Made by a program: the position numbers and the translations under genes
Notes under the pieces: model-generated
Databases searched by the model: none
Told to the model about the DNA's origin: nothing
What the model saw: the letters and a program-made list of their open reading frames with translations, nothing else
Shown here: positions 21,327-31,496 of the stretch, piece after piece
How positions within the stretch are numbered: the stretch's first letter is position 1
Layout of the letters: every line of letters starts with the position of its first letter
NCBI GenBank assembly: GCA_928724745.1
Contig: CAKMXJ010000008.1
Location: 806,001 to 870,000, forward strand
Direction of reading: 5' to 3'
Origin: Anthracocystis setariae
Taxonomy: Eukaryota; Basidiomycota; Ustilaginomycetes; Ustilaginales; Ustilaginaceae
Length of the DNA stretch: 64,000 nt

Positions 21327-23601
21327 GTTGATGTGATGTGAATGTGATGCTCTTGATGGCGTGAAAGCACTATGAGGAAAGTGAACTTGATCTTGAAGGA
21401 TTGCGAGAGTGAAGCGAAGTTGTGAGGAGGGGGTGAGGTGCGAGATGCTTGTGGTTTGTCGGAAAGGTTGGTTGGGAGAAGAGTGTCAATGGAAGCTTCA
21501 ATGCTAGATGATTAACACGCGAAGTCTTACTAGGCAGCTTAGCAAGATTGATGGAAAGGGAAAGGGACCGTCGAGCTTGGCAAAGTTTGTCGTGACCCTT
21601 CCATTGGCACAAAGATACTGTACTGTACAGTACTCCTACTTGAGATGCAAATACCACGGCAGTAAGTTTCATCACAGCCCGAAGCTGATTCGCAAGCTGA
21701 TGTAGGTTGATTGCTCAAGTGCGGAAAGAAGCGGGGAAAGCTTGGGACTGATAAGATCGATTGAGATTAGCTGCGCTTCTTACTGAGGCCAGAACTTTGA
21801 TCTTTCTATTGTTGGTCATTCATTGTGTGTTGGTCAATCAATGGTATTCCAACCAATCAGGTCTTGTGCCATCACGGAACATGCAACATCCAGCACAGTA
21901 TTGGCTAGCCAAGAACGAAACAGCTCGGGGTTGCTGTCGCTTACAGTACGTCCAAGAAAGCGAGCGCGATTCCACAAGTCAAATTGCGCTCGCTTATGTC
22001 GACGCCGCCAAAAGATAAGGAAACGCACAAGAGCTGCACAGAGATAAGAAACACCACACCGCCCAAAAGCCTTCTTAGCCTTGGCATCGTGCTGATCTGT
22101 TCGTCAATATTCTGTCTCTGTCGACGCTTCTAAGCACAAATGTTGCTGTACTGTACTACTCGACGAACGCACCCAGAAAGATAAGCAATCATCCTTCTGA
22201 AACACACGTGGCAAGCTCTCGCTGCTCTTTCCTTCAGCATACCGCCTCGTACGCTTCAATCATCTCAACAAGCTCTTTTGTCTCGCCCCTGATTGGTCCT
22301 CGTTCCCTAAGGGAGCACAAGCGTCCCTTAATCAAAATCATCTGCAGGTGAATGCGACGCAGTCAGGCCCGCTTGCGCCGCTCTCGCCAACAGTAGTCCT
22401 GATTTGAAAGCCATAGAGTTCGGACCGTGCAGACACTAGTCCACCTTGCCGCACAGTCGACCCAGGTGCAGGCAAAGTGCGTAGATACATCGGAGAAACA
22501 CAGATTTGGTCTCACACTCCTTTACACTTGTCAGCAAACGGCCGACCTTCGGCTCGACGCATGTCCCGGCAACAAGGCATGACAGATCACAACAAGTCTC
22601 TGTGCTACCTCTTTCATCTTGGGATCTAATCAGGTTTGCTTTTGTAGCGCAATCTATTCCATCTGATTGGTCCGATGAGATACTTGATCGCCAAGAAGCT
22701 CAGGAGTCAGGAGTTTCGTTTCGTCTCGTCTCGTTCGCCGACCGGCTCGATCTTGGCCTTTCCAATCCTGCACAAGTCTTGCCGTCTTTCGTTTTCACAA
22801 TCTTGAGATGACAAGCGACACTTCGAGTCTAGAGCGGTTCTCACTCAGAAGTTTCTCCTTGTGTAAATGAAAGTCGGCGGTGGTTTAGTTTGATTTGATT
22901 TGAAGGCGGTCCAAGCGGAATGCATACCTTGGTACCAAAGCGCGAGATGGAAGCCTTCCTTATCTGTGTAGATTTTGCCCCTTACCCTGGCAAGTTCTTC
23001 TCCTCCTTATCACATCCCTTTCCCTTTCCCTTTTCGCATTCCCAGCTTCGGCATCTAGGCGGACAACAACGCAGTAATCCAATTCGAGCTCCAGGTTGAC
23101 TAGACAACCCCGGATCCATGCGGTGATCCGCAACCACCGGCTGCCCTCTTATCTTAGCTGCTAACGTGTCTAGAACAATGCAGCCACGTTGACCTCTGAT
23201 AACAGATTGTACAGATGCATTCCTTCTGGTCTTTGTGTGCTTGATCATTGCATGTGCATCAAACTTTAGCAGCAGCAGCAGCAGACGGAAGAAAGTCTGC
23301 CGATTCGCCTGTGTCATTTCGATGCTGTCCTGGAAGCCTCCTCTCGCCTCCCCGGACCGATGCCATCCTTCTTTCTATATAGATGAGAGCTCTCTACGGC
23401 CGACACCTTGGCCACTGCATCAACTCTCCGTCCCCCTAGGCTCTCCCTATCTCTTCTAAGCCAGCCAACTCTCTCATCCGGTGATCGAGAACTCCAGAGT
23501 TGCAACCCTTCAGCTGGTCCATACCGCATAATTGTGATCTTTTTTTTTCTCTTTCTCGACCAATCTCTTCGATCTCAACGTTACACCGCTTCAAAGTCAA
23601 A
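21327..23601. promoter_or_regulatory. Divergent NIR1/NRT promoter rich in GATA and CCAAT sites
   Basis: This shared 2275-base region has GATAAG/CTTATC at 21750-21755, 22014-22019, 22043-22048, 22180-22185, 22959-22964, 23006-23011 and 23148-23153, plus TGATAA near 23197-23202. About one six-base match is expected by chance. Three CCAATCAG words (CBF/HAP type) occur at 21853-21860 and, on the other strand, near 22289-22296 and 22663-22670. A TATA-like ctatatag is at 23375-23382, about 220 bases before the transporter ATG. TACTGTAC-type words occur at 21616-21634 and 22146-22160. I saw no obvious TCCGCGGA-type Nit4/NirA site. Confidence 0.7.
21616..21634. repeat. Palindromic TACTGTACAGTA-type word
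   Basis: This 19-base stretch contains GTACTGTACAGTAC, a perfect palindrome, preceded by another TACTG unit. Related words recur in other intergenic regions of the window (22146, 30875, 46480, 60641). Confidence 0.6.
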
Positions 23602-25380
23602 ATGACAGTGCCAGAGTTGAAGGTGGAGGATATCTCTTCGTCGCCGAAAGGCACGCAGAGCCTCGATGGATCTGACGATTCCAAGGCGGATCTTGAGATC
23701 ACCGAGGCCATCGCTGCTCCTGTGGACCAACATCCAGGTATGGCTTCCATGCTGCGTATGGGCACCAACACCGGTGGTGTTGTCACATCGGAAGAGTACA
23801 TGACCGAAGAAGAAAAGAAAGACAAGGAGCTCAAAGATTTCGGTTACCACAAATTCCTCTGGTCGTCGTTATGGAAACCAGCCGAGATCAACCCGCTCAA
23901 CGGCAAGTCATATACATTCCCCATCCTGCGTATCTTGGACATTTACTCGACCGTCTTCTGGCTTTCAACGCTCGGCTTTTTCGTTGCTTTCCTCAGTTGG
24001 TTCGCGTTCGCGCCACTGATGCCTGAGGCAGTCAAGCGCGATCTGAATCTGAACCCGACGCAGATCATGCACTCCAACATGGCTTCGCTTGGAGGAACGG
24101 CGCTCGTGCGAATGATTGCAGGTCCAGCATGCGACAGGTACGGCCCCAGAAAGGTCATGGCGGCTCTTCTGATCCTGGGAGCCATCCCCTCCGGTTTGGC
24201 TGCACTGGTACACTCTGCTTCGGGCCTGTATGCAGTGAGGTTCTTCATCAGCATCCTTGGTGCCACGTTTGTGGCGTGCCAGGCATGGGTGTCGACGTTC
24301 TTCGACAAGTCGATCGTCGGCACTGCCAATGCCTTCTCCGGTGGTTGGGGTAACATGGGAGGTGGTGTCACCACTGCGGCCATGATTGGGTTGTTCGAAC
24401 GTTTCCGTGCAGCTGGTTTGTCGGATCACCTTGCTTGGCGTGTTTGTTTCCCCTCTCTGCCTGTACCCTGCCTGTTGTTGGTAGCTGGGATGATCTTGAT
24501 GTTCGGTAAGGATCATCCTGCAGGCAAGTGGAGTCAGCGACATCAGTTTGCAGGTACCGCGATTGCGATTGCTCAGGGAGAACATGTTCAGCTTGACTCT
24601 TCCGAACGTGCCGAATACGAACGTCAAACTGCTGACAACGAAAAAGCACCGGCAAAGACGGTGTACTTCCGCGAACGCGATCCGGCCGATCAAGGCAAGC
24701 GCGTCGCCACCGTCGACACTGCGCAATCTGAACCTCTCACTCTGGCGCGGCTGATGGTGATCCTCTCGGACCCACGTGTGTGGATGTGCATCCTATGCTA
24801 CTTGCTCACCTTTGGACTAGAAACCGCCATGGACGCTGCGCTACCTGGACTGATCACCACACTGTTCCAAACCAAAACGTTTACCGCCATCGATGCTGCC
24901 TATGCCGCGTCGATGTATGGTCTGCTCAACCTCTACGCTCGTCCGCTCGGTGGTATCGTATCAGACCTCCTCTACTCGCGATACGGTCTGCGAGGCAGAG
25001 TCATCTGGCTTCTCGTCACCGCCTTCTCGCAAGGCATCGCCATGATCGGTATGGGCTTCTACTGCAACCACAACAACCCCACCCTAGCCGGCGTCCTCGG
25101 CTTCATCTTCTTCATCGCTACCACCGGCTTCCTCGCTAACGGAGCCAACTACGGTATCCCTGCCATCATCTGCCCATCAGCCATCGGCACCGTCTCCGGC
25201 CTCGTCGGCGCTTCCGGTAACGTCGGAGGCCTCATGTACCTCGGCATCTTCCTCGCCGTCCCCGGCGTCAGAGCCAACAAGACCCTCGGTACAAAATTCT
25301 GGATCGCAGGCGTCGTCAATGCCGGCGCTGTCCTTCCGTTCTTCGCGCTACTGCTGCCTGGATTCAAGTATAGTGTTTGA
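23602..25380 (+). CDS. NRT1: High-affinity nitrate/nitrite transporter (MFS, NNP family)
   Basis: A 592-residue protein is read from the ATG at 23602 (MTVPELKVED). The frame is open a little further upstream but without an ATG. The first 100 residues are hydrophilic and longer than in many fungal members. About 12 membrane segments begin near residue 108. The nitrate signature GGWGNMGGG is at 247-255 and a second glycine-rich segment (GASGNVGGLMYL) lies near the end. It imports nitrate (and probably nitrite) across the plasma membrane with protons and supplies NAR1 and NIR1. It is divergent from NIR1 and converges with HIS7 only 86 bases away. The symbol is a generic family name; fungal orthologues are also called crnA/nrtA. 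Confidence 0.94.
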   Translation: MTVPELKVEDISSSPKGTQSLDGSDDSKADLEITEAIAAPVDQHPGMASMLRMGTNTGGVVTSEEYMTEEEKKDKELKDFGYHKFLWSSLWKPAEINPLNGKSYTFPILRILDIYSTVFWLSTLGFFVAFLSWFAFAPLMPEAVKRDLNLNPTQIMHSNMASLGGTALVRMIAGPACDRYGPRKVMAALLILGAIPSGLAALVHSASGLYAVRFFISILGATFVACQAWVSTFFDKSIVGTANAFSGGWGNMGGGVTTAAMIGLFERFRAAGLSDHLAWRVCFPSLPVPCLLLVAGMILMFGKDHPAGKWSQRHQFAGTAIAIAQGEHVQLDSSERAEYERQTADNEKAPAKTVYFRERDPADQGKRVATVDTAQSEPLTLARLMVILSDPRVWMCILCYLLTFGLETAMDAALPGLITTLFQTKTFTAIDAAYAASMYGLLNLYARPLGGIVSDLLYSRYGLRGRVIWLLVTAFSQGIAMIGMGFYCNHNNPTLAGVLGFIFFIATTGFLANGANYGIPAIICPSAIGTVSGLVGASGNVGGLMYLGIFLAVPGVRANKTLGTKFWIAGVVNAGAVLPFFALLLPGFKYSV

Positions 25381-25466
25381 AAAGAATGTAATTGTAGATA
25401 TTCACTCTGTTGTGCTTGACTCCATGTTTTAATAGAACGGTTTCATGCGTTACCATTTTGAGTGCA

Positions 25467-27326
25467 TCACTGTTTGGAAATGGCACCAGCACCAGCTGCT
25501 ACATCTTCCCTCCTGACCTTGAAGCCGTTGTGCAAGAGCGTAGACTTGACCTCATCGATTGTGCACTCTTTCCTGTGGAAGATGCCCGCTGCCAATGCGG
25601 CTTCGACGGTTGCCTCGCCGGCAGATGCGGCTTGGGGATTGGTGAAAACATCGACAAAGTGCTGTGCAGTACCGGCACCTGACGATGCGATGACAGGAAT
25701 GTCGACGCTGCCGCGTACAAGCTCGATGAGCTGACGGTCGAAACCCTTGTTGGAACCATCACGATCGATCGAGTTGAGCAGTACTTCGCCGGCACCCAAA
25801 CGCTGAACACCACGAGCCAGCTGAATGACATCGACATCACGGTCCTCTCGTCCACCCTTGACGGTACAGCGGTACCACCATGTCTTGCCTTCGTCTTCGG
25901 AGCCCGTAATACCTTGGACGACACAAGGAGCGTGTTTGTCGTCGACCTGGTCGCCCTGTGCAACGTAGACGCGACGCGGATCGATAGATACTACTACAGC
26001 CTGGGCACCATAGCCCTTGCTGATGGTTTCGATAGCTGTCTTGCCTGTCAAACAGGCATCCGAGAATTCGAGCGGGTTGGTCTTGTGCGCCTCTCCGTTT
26101 TGGGCTGCACGCTGGTACAACTCTTGGACAGCATAGACCGCCTCGGATCCAATGGAAACCTTGTCGGCACCGGCTCGAAAGTAAGCGTCGGCGACCTGCT
26201 TGGCTGGGCGAGGCGTGCCATCGGGATCGACCGAGTCCTTGATGCCACCTCCAATGGTAAGAGGAACAAAGATCTTGGCTGCGGCAGCTTCGAGCAGGCT
26301 AAGCATGGGCTGGTCTTGAAGTGCGCAGGAGCGGAAAGAGGTGATGTTGAGGAAAGTGATTTCGTCGGCACCTTCGAGGTAGTAGCGAAGAGCGAGGTCG
26401 ACAGGCTTGCCAAGATTACGCACTTTGCGCTTGGCGGACGAGGTGGAAGGTTGGGCTTGTGTCTGAGTTGGAGAGGAGGGAGCATGGGCGTTTTCGCGAA
26501 CATCGTAGGACTCGCCCTTGGTAACAACAAGGTCGCCGTCATCGTTGCTGCGAACGTCAAGGCAAGCTACGATACGCTTTGTGAGGCCATCGTGAGGACT
26601 GGGTTGAGCGAGCTGGTGTGGATCGAGGAGGAGACGCTGCTTGCTAGGATTGATCGTGCCAGGCTGGCTCAACCACGCCCGGAGGAGCTCGAGACCGGCG
26701 CGACCGGATTTTTCTGGGTGGAACTGGGTAGCAAAGACGTTGGCCTTCTGGATGGAGGAAAGGAAGACTTCGGAGCCATATTGAGTGGTGGTGAGAACCC
26801 AATCGGCATGGTTTTCAGGATTGTATGCAGCGCGATACGAGTGAACAAAGTAGTAGTGGCTGGGATCGTGAGAGCCAGGAGCAGGGAAACCGTACTTGAC
26901 GGCGTCGTGATCGCCACCATCGTTGCGGGTCTTGACGACGTTTGCAGTGTTCCAACCCATCTGGGGGACCGATTTGTTGTTGCCTCGAGGCTCTACTGGA
27001 GAGAAAGCGCCGACGATACCTGGAACGACACCGAGACCGGGGACACCGGGAGCCTCGTCGGAGCCGTCGAACAGGGTCTGAAGACCGATGCAGATGCCCA
27101 TGTAAGGTTTGCCGGATGCGATGTACTCTTTCAGAGGTTCAGCGTAACCCTTATCGCGGATGGATTGCATGGCAGGGCCAAAGGCGCCAACACCAGGGAA
27201 GAGGAGCTTATCGGCTTTGTTGATATCCTGTGGTGATTGGACCCATTTGAACTCGAAACCGAGCTTGTTGATCGAGTTGGCGAGACTACGCACATTACCG
27301 GCGCCATAGTCGAGAAGGTATAGCAT
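25467..27326 (-). CDS. HIS7: Imidazole glycerol phosphate synthase, bifunctional HisH-HisF
   Basis: A 619-residue protein starts at the ATG complementary to 27324-27326 (MLYLLDYGAGNVRS). The frame is open for 11 more codons but begins there with TTG. The N-terminal glutamine amidotransferase has the nucleophile C79 in MGICIGLQ and the histidine/glutamate of QFHPEKSG. The C-terminal (beta/alpha)8 cyclase begins near GLTKRIVACLDVR, with its catalytic aspartate in CLDVR. The enzyme uses glutamine and PRFAR to make imidazole glycerol phosphate and AICAR, linking histidine and purine synthesis. The upstream region has a perfect Gcn4-type TGAGTCA and two near-matches. It is convergent with the nitrate transporter. 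Confidence 0.96.
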   Translation of the reverse strand: MLYLLDYGAGNVRSLANSINKLGFEFKWVQSPQDINKADKLLFPGVGAFGPAMQSIRDKGYAEPLKEYIASGKPYMGICIGLQTLFDGSDEAPGVPGLGVVPGIVGAFSPVEPRGNNKSVPQMGWNTANVVKTRNDGGDHDAVKYGFPAPGSHDPSHYYFVHSYRAAYNPENHADWVLTTTQYGSEVFLSSIQKANVFATQFHPEKSGRAGLELLRAWLSQPGTINPSKQRLLLDPHQLAQPSPHDGLTKRIVACLDVRSNDDGDLVVTKGESYDVRENAHAPSSPTQTQAQPSTSSAKRKVRNLGKPVDLALRYYLEGADEITFLNITSFRSCALQDQPMLSLLEAAAAKIFVPLTIGGGIKDSVDPDGTPRPAKQVADAYFRAGADKVSIGSEAVYAVQELYQRAAQNGEAHKTNPLEFSDACLTGKTAIETISKGYGAQAVVVSIDPRRVYVAQGDQVDDKHAPCVVQGITGSEDEGKTWWYRCTVKGGREDRDVDVIQLARGVQRLGAGEVLLNSIDRDGSNKGFDRQLIELVRGSVDIPVIASSGAGTAQHFVDVFTNPQAASAGEATVEAALAAGIFHRKECTIDEVKSTLLHNGFKVRREDVAAGAGAISKQ

Positions 27327-28081
27327 GGTTTCGTAGTAGGCGCTCGGTTGCGCAACCAAGAATCAGAGTGCTGCTGTTGAAGGAGGAGAGTGTGAGTGGG
27401 TGGTGCAAGTCAGGGTCTGGAAGATTGACAATTTATTTATATAATTTTTATTGATTATCTGTCGAAAAGGGTTAAATTTGTGCAAACCCAAAAGTCAGAG
27501 CACAGCAAAGCAAAGCAAAGCAAAGCGAAACGTTGACTCGAAAGTGAGTCGAAGCCAACTGAAATTGATAGCCGCAATCAAGATCCAAGATGCAAACAAG
27601 CGGACCCTGTCTCAAATCGGGTGATTATTATTCTTCAGCTTTCGAGCTTTCCACCTCCACAAGCCGTTGACAGTGTGAGTGTCAGTCTCAGAGACAAGCA
27701 CCAAGCAACAGCAAAACATACTCTGGCCATACACTAGCTGAGTCACCAATCTATTTAATACAGTAGCAGCCTACTGCATTCTAGGCTGTCCATGCCTCAA
27801 AAGCATTGTCTCGATCTGTTATACAGTTGCTGCTACCACTCTTTTGCTGACAGCTGCTGTCCTTCTTGGCTCCACTCTAAGCCAGTTTGGCACTCGCTTT
27901 GACCTCTTTCTCCCCTTCCAACACCATCTCCATTCGCACCGGCATCTCATCTTCTTCGTCAAGTATCTGCATCCTCCAGTCCAACCTGGCCAAGGCACAA
28001 AGCCGCCTCTTTTCATCCCCTTTCGGTCCCCCATCCCCTTAGTTTGTGCACTTCCCTGCTGCTCTGCATCTGTCTTGCGCA
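27327..28081. promoter_or_regulatory. Divergent HIS7/PhoD promoter with Gcn4/Cpc1-like sites
   Basis: This 755-base stretch holds a perfect TGAGTCA at 27739-27745, TGACTC at 27534-27539 and TGAGTC at 27545-27550. The last two form an inverted pair around CGAAAG. A (CAAAG)n run spans about 27504-27527. TGASTCA is the site of Gcn4/Cpc1, the activator of amino-acid biosynthetic genes in fungi, which suits HIS7. A CT-rich stretch lies before the PhoD ATG. Confidence 0.6.
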
Positions 28082-30565
28082 ATGCCCAGCAAACGCGAAC
28101 CTGGCGTCATGCCAGACGCGAACCATGCCCATTCGCATCCCCACATCTCGTTACCATTTCGCAAACCTTCGGGTGGCATCATCGGCCTCATTCAGGCGCT
28201 CTCTTCGTTGCTCTTCAAGTTGAGCCTGTATGTCTTTTTGCGCTGGATCCCTACCTCGTTGGCTTTCCCCGTGATCCCCACCTTGTACGCTGTATACCTT
28301 CTCACCTCCATCTATCGACACTTTGCCATCCGCAACGCCATCTCGCATCATCTCGCAAACTATCAACAAGCCGCACGCCACCTTCAGCAGCTGGCCGACA
28401 CTGTCCACGTCACCGACACCAACATTCACACCAAAGCTACCGCCAAGCCCGTGGAGAACAAAGCCAACGATCAGAACGGATCCAAGCCTGCCACTCCATC
28501 CACATCCTATGCGGATGTTGCTAAAGGCGCCAAGCCACCCCAAGCCCAACAGTCTTGGTCATCGCAGGCAGCAACCAACGCAGCGACCCATTCCAAGCTT
28601 CATCGCGCCAGCCCTTTCGAGCTCATCAAAGCGCTCATCTTTGGAACTTCGACAAAGTCTTCGCGCTTCAACTTTTACATCATCTTGGCCCACACGCTTG
28701 CTTTCGCCGTCTTCGTCGACAGCTTCCTCTCTCCTTACCTCTTCCCTTCCCACTGGCACTACAACCTCTCCTTCGCTCGCACCGGTGCTCTCGGTCCTAC
28801 CCACGCCAAGATCCACGTGCGCTATCCGCCTCCGCAGCTCGCCGGTGTTCCCGACGCTTCCGCAACCCTCGCCCCTTCCCTTTCCAGCTCCCTCGACGCC
28901 GTCTCTTCCGACATCTCGCTCAGCACCGCCGCTCCTGTTCAGCAGTCTGCTCAGCCTATCGAGCTTCTGGTCAAATACCGACGTGCCCTCAACCACACCC
29001 ACGACGACCAAGCCAGCCGCAAGTCCTCGCATGCTTTCGCCAAGCCCCACCTCGCCAACCACCAAAGTCTGTGGCTCAACGGTCCCCTTATCACTCTCCG
29101 TCCCGAGAACGACTGGACCGCTACCGCCACCCTTGACGAGCTTTGGCCGTCTACCACGTACGAATGGGGTCTCTCCCAATTCCAGCCTGAGCATGTGGAT
29201 GCATCCGACGAGGTCCGCGTCATCGAAAAGTTTGTCGCCAACAGTGACATCAGCCGCCGCAACTTCTTTACCACGTGGCCTGATCCGAGGTTGAACACCT
29301 ACGTGCAGTCCAGCAGCCCCGGCTCGCGCCGCAGCGATCTTGGCGAAGCCCAAGACGCGCAAGAGACGAATCCGCTCGAGGATCCCAACCATTTCACGTT
29401 TGCATCCACTTCTTGCGTCAAGCCCGACTTCCCTTACCATCCAGCCCAATTCTGGGGCTGGAACTGGCTTCTCAGACTGGCAGGCATCGGCACCGAGCAG
29501 GGTGGCATCACGGAGCGCAACCGGATTCCCGGATTTGATCTCCTTTATCGGAGGACCGTGAAAGGCCGCGAATCGCACCCTTCGATTCGATTCTTGCTCC
29601 AACTTGGCGATCTCATCTACGCCGATGTCCCGCACTACGGCGGTGCTGATACAAGCGCCTACAGGAAGCTGTACCGCAACCTGTTTGCGTCCAACAGCTT
29701 CCGCCGCTTCTTCAAGCATGTTCCCGTGATTGGTATCTACGATGACCACGAGGTCATCAACAATTGGTCGGGCAAGGACGAGGATGGTGACTTGATCGAA
29801 GCCTATCCTTGCGCCAACACAGCTTGGAAAGAGTACATTGGCGATGTCAACCCGGAACCTCTGGAGCAAGGCGAAAACTACTACACGTTCCAATACGGCG
29901 AGTCCGCTGCGTTCTTTGTGATGGACACTCGCCGACACCGCACACACCACACTGCCGACGATGACCAAGACAAGACCATGCTGGGCTATCGCCAGAAGCA
30001 AGATCTGTATCGCTGGCTCGCAGCCGTCAACGAGACGGTGGCATTCAAATTCATCGTCTCGTCCGTACCCTTCAACACGCTCTGGGGAGGTGAGCTCGAC
30101 GTGGATGGCCAGAAAGACAGCTGGGCAGCCTACAATACGGAACGCCACGAAATCGCCAACGTGCTCCGATACGTACCCAACACCATCATTCTGAGCGGCG
30201 ACCGCCACGAGTTTGCGGCAGTGAGCATCCTGGATACCATCACCGAGTTTTCGACTTCGCCTCTGAGCATGTTCTACCTTCCCATCCGCACCTTGGCTCA
30301 AGACCACGGCGATGGCAAGACTGGAGTGGACAAGCTTCTCAAGTACCTGCCGGATGGTAACTACAAGTGGACCGAATTTGAAGTGGATGCAAGGGATGCT
30401 TACAAGCCCGTTGTGAGGGTGAGTGTACAGATCGATGGAGAGGAGGCATGGAGGACGACGTTTGTAGGCAAGTCGTTGCGCAAGTCGCAAGGTGGGATCG
30501 GTGGATTGGTGAGGAACTTGCTCGAGTCGCTGGGGTTCAGGTTTGATCTCTTCTATAAGATTTGA
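28082..30565 (+). CDS. Membrane-anchored PhoD-like metallophosphatase
   Basis: An 827-residue protein is read from the ATG at 28082 (MPSKREPGVM). Hydrophobic segments lie at about 33-53 and 58-78 and another near 195-220, so it is probably an integral membrane protein. The C-terminal half is a PhoD-type metallophosphatase with LQLGDLIYADV, YDDHEVINNW and LSGDRHEFA, which supply the metal-binding Asp, His and Asn residues of the family. Fungal relatives are annotated as alkaline phosphatase D-like or PhoD-like proteins of endomembranes. Substrate is not known from sequence. The linker between the membrane part and the catalytic domain is Ser/Ala-rich. No intron is needed. It is divergent from HIS7. 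Confidence 0.88.
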   Translation: MPSKREPGVMPDANHAHSHPHISLPFRKPSGGIIGLIQALSSLLFKLSLYVFLRWIPTSLAFPVIPTLYAVYLLTSIYRHFAIRNAISHHLANYQQAARHLQQLADTVHVTDTNIHTKATAKPVENKANDQNGSKPATPSTSYADVAKGAKPPQAQQSWSSQAATNAATHSKLHRASPFELIKALIFGTSTKSSRFNFYIILAHTLAFAVFVDSFLSPYLFPSHWHYNLSFARTGALGPTHAKIHVRYPPPQLAGVPDASATLAPSLSSSLDAVSSDISLSTAAPVQQSAQPIELLVKYRRALNHTHDDQASRKSSHAFAKPHLANHQSLWLNGPLITLRPENDWTATATLDELWPSTTYEWGLSQFQPEHVDASDEVRVIEKFVANSDISRRNFFTTWPDPRLNTYVQSSSPGSRRSDLGEAQDAQETNPLEDPNHFTFASTSCVKPDFPYHPAQFWGWNWLLRLAGIGTEQGGITERNRIPGFDLLYRRTVKGRESHPSIRFLLQLGDLIYADVPHYGGADTSAYRKLYRNLFASNSFRRFFKHVPVIGIYDDHEVINNWSGKDEDGDLIEAYPCANTAWKEYIGDVNPEPLEQGENYYTFQYGESAAFFVMDTRRHRTHHTADDDQDKTMLGYRQKQDLYRWLAAVNETVAFKFIVSSVPFNTLWGGELDVDGQKDSWAAYNTERHEIANVLRYVPNTIILSGDRHEFAAVSILDTITEFSTSPLSMFYLPIRTLAQDHGDGKTGVDKLLKYLPDGNYKWTEFEVDARDAYKPVVRVSVQIDGEEAWRTTFVGKSLRKSQGGIGGLVRNLLESLGFRFDLFYKI

Positions 30566-31496
30566 TCGGATACGACGAGATGACTTGTATTTGTATGCCC
30601 GCCCTCAAATCATGCTTTGCTTTTGGATGATATGACGCCGTCCCGACAAGTTGAACGCTGCCCATGCTAGGTTTAGGCAAGCTTGAACAGTGATGATGTT
30701 GCCAACTGGGTCTGCTTCGGGTGTCCCTGGTGCTGCACGTGTGAGGATTCTCTGTGTACAACGACCTAACATACAGTTGCGGTTTTGCGCCACCACTCGA
30801 CGCGTGCAAAGCGCCAATTCAAGGCAGCCACCCAGCCCTGCCCAAGTTGAAATTGCAAAATCTGAGCACATAGTGTACTGTACTTAGTGTCTCTGCCTGT
30901 CTGGCTTGCTGAATTTGTATTCATTTTCAGAGTGTTTTCAATCTGCATCGGATTACAGTATCGACGCGCGACCGTGAACCAGATTGGAGCGCAGCATCAG
31001 TCTCATACAGAGTAAGTACAGTGTAGTATAGTACAGCACACTGCAGTCGCTTCTGACAGAGTAACTGAAAGCGGTTGCCAACAGAAGAGCCAGATCGGGA
31101 TCTCTCTCTCTCTCTCGCTCAACAGCAAAGCGCGAATTATGGGCAACACGACGACGACGGCGGCTGCTCGAAAATCAACTCGATTCGATCTTCCATCTCT
31201 TCTCATTCCATCCATCAGCCTCGTCACCTCATCCCTTCTTTTGGCATTGGTTCGACTCATTCTTCTTCTACGCTAGCAAGGGATCTAGTATACTTTTAGG
31301 CGCGCTTCTCGTCTCATCCGGGACCTGGATCTGGTTTCATCGACGTTGCATCCGACGCGTGTCGCTGGCATTCGAGATCGCATCGTCTAGCTGCTTGACG
31401 ACTAGAGCACACTTGCTTCCCAATCCTTTGGCCCAGCCTTGACTTTTCCTTACAGGCACCAAGATCGCAAAGCCAGCACAGTGTGCAATCTCAGCC
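30566..31496. promoter_or_regulatory. Intergenic region upstream of the SWI3-like gene
   Basis: This 931-base stretch lies between two plus-strand genes. GTACTGTAC is at 30875-30883, and a degenerate run of AGTACAG/AGTATAG words lies at 31015-31037. A CT repeat (ctctctctctct) lies near 31101-31113. Nothing coding is supported. Confidence 0.4.

Noticed and set aside
28559..30490. 643-residue antisense frame opposite the PhoD-like gene
   Set aside because: No family resemblance, and the plus strand encodes clear metallophosphatase motifs over the same bases.
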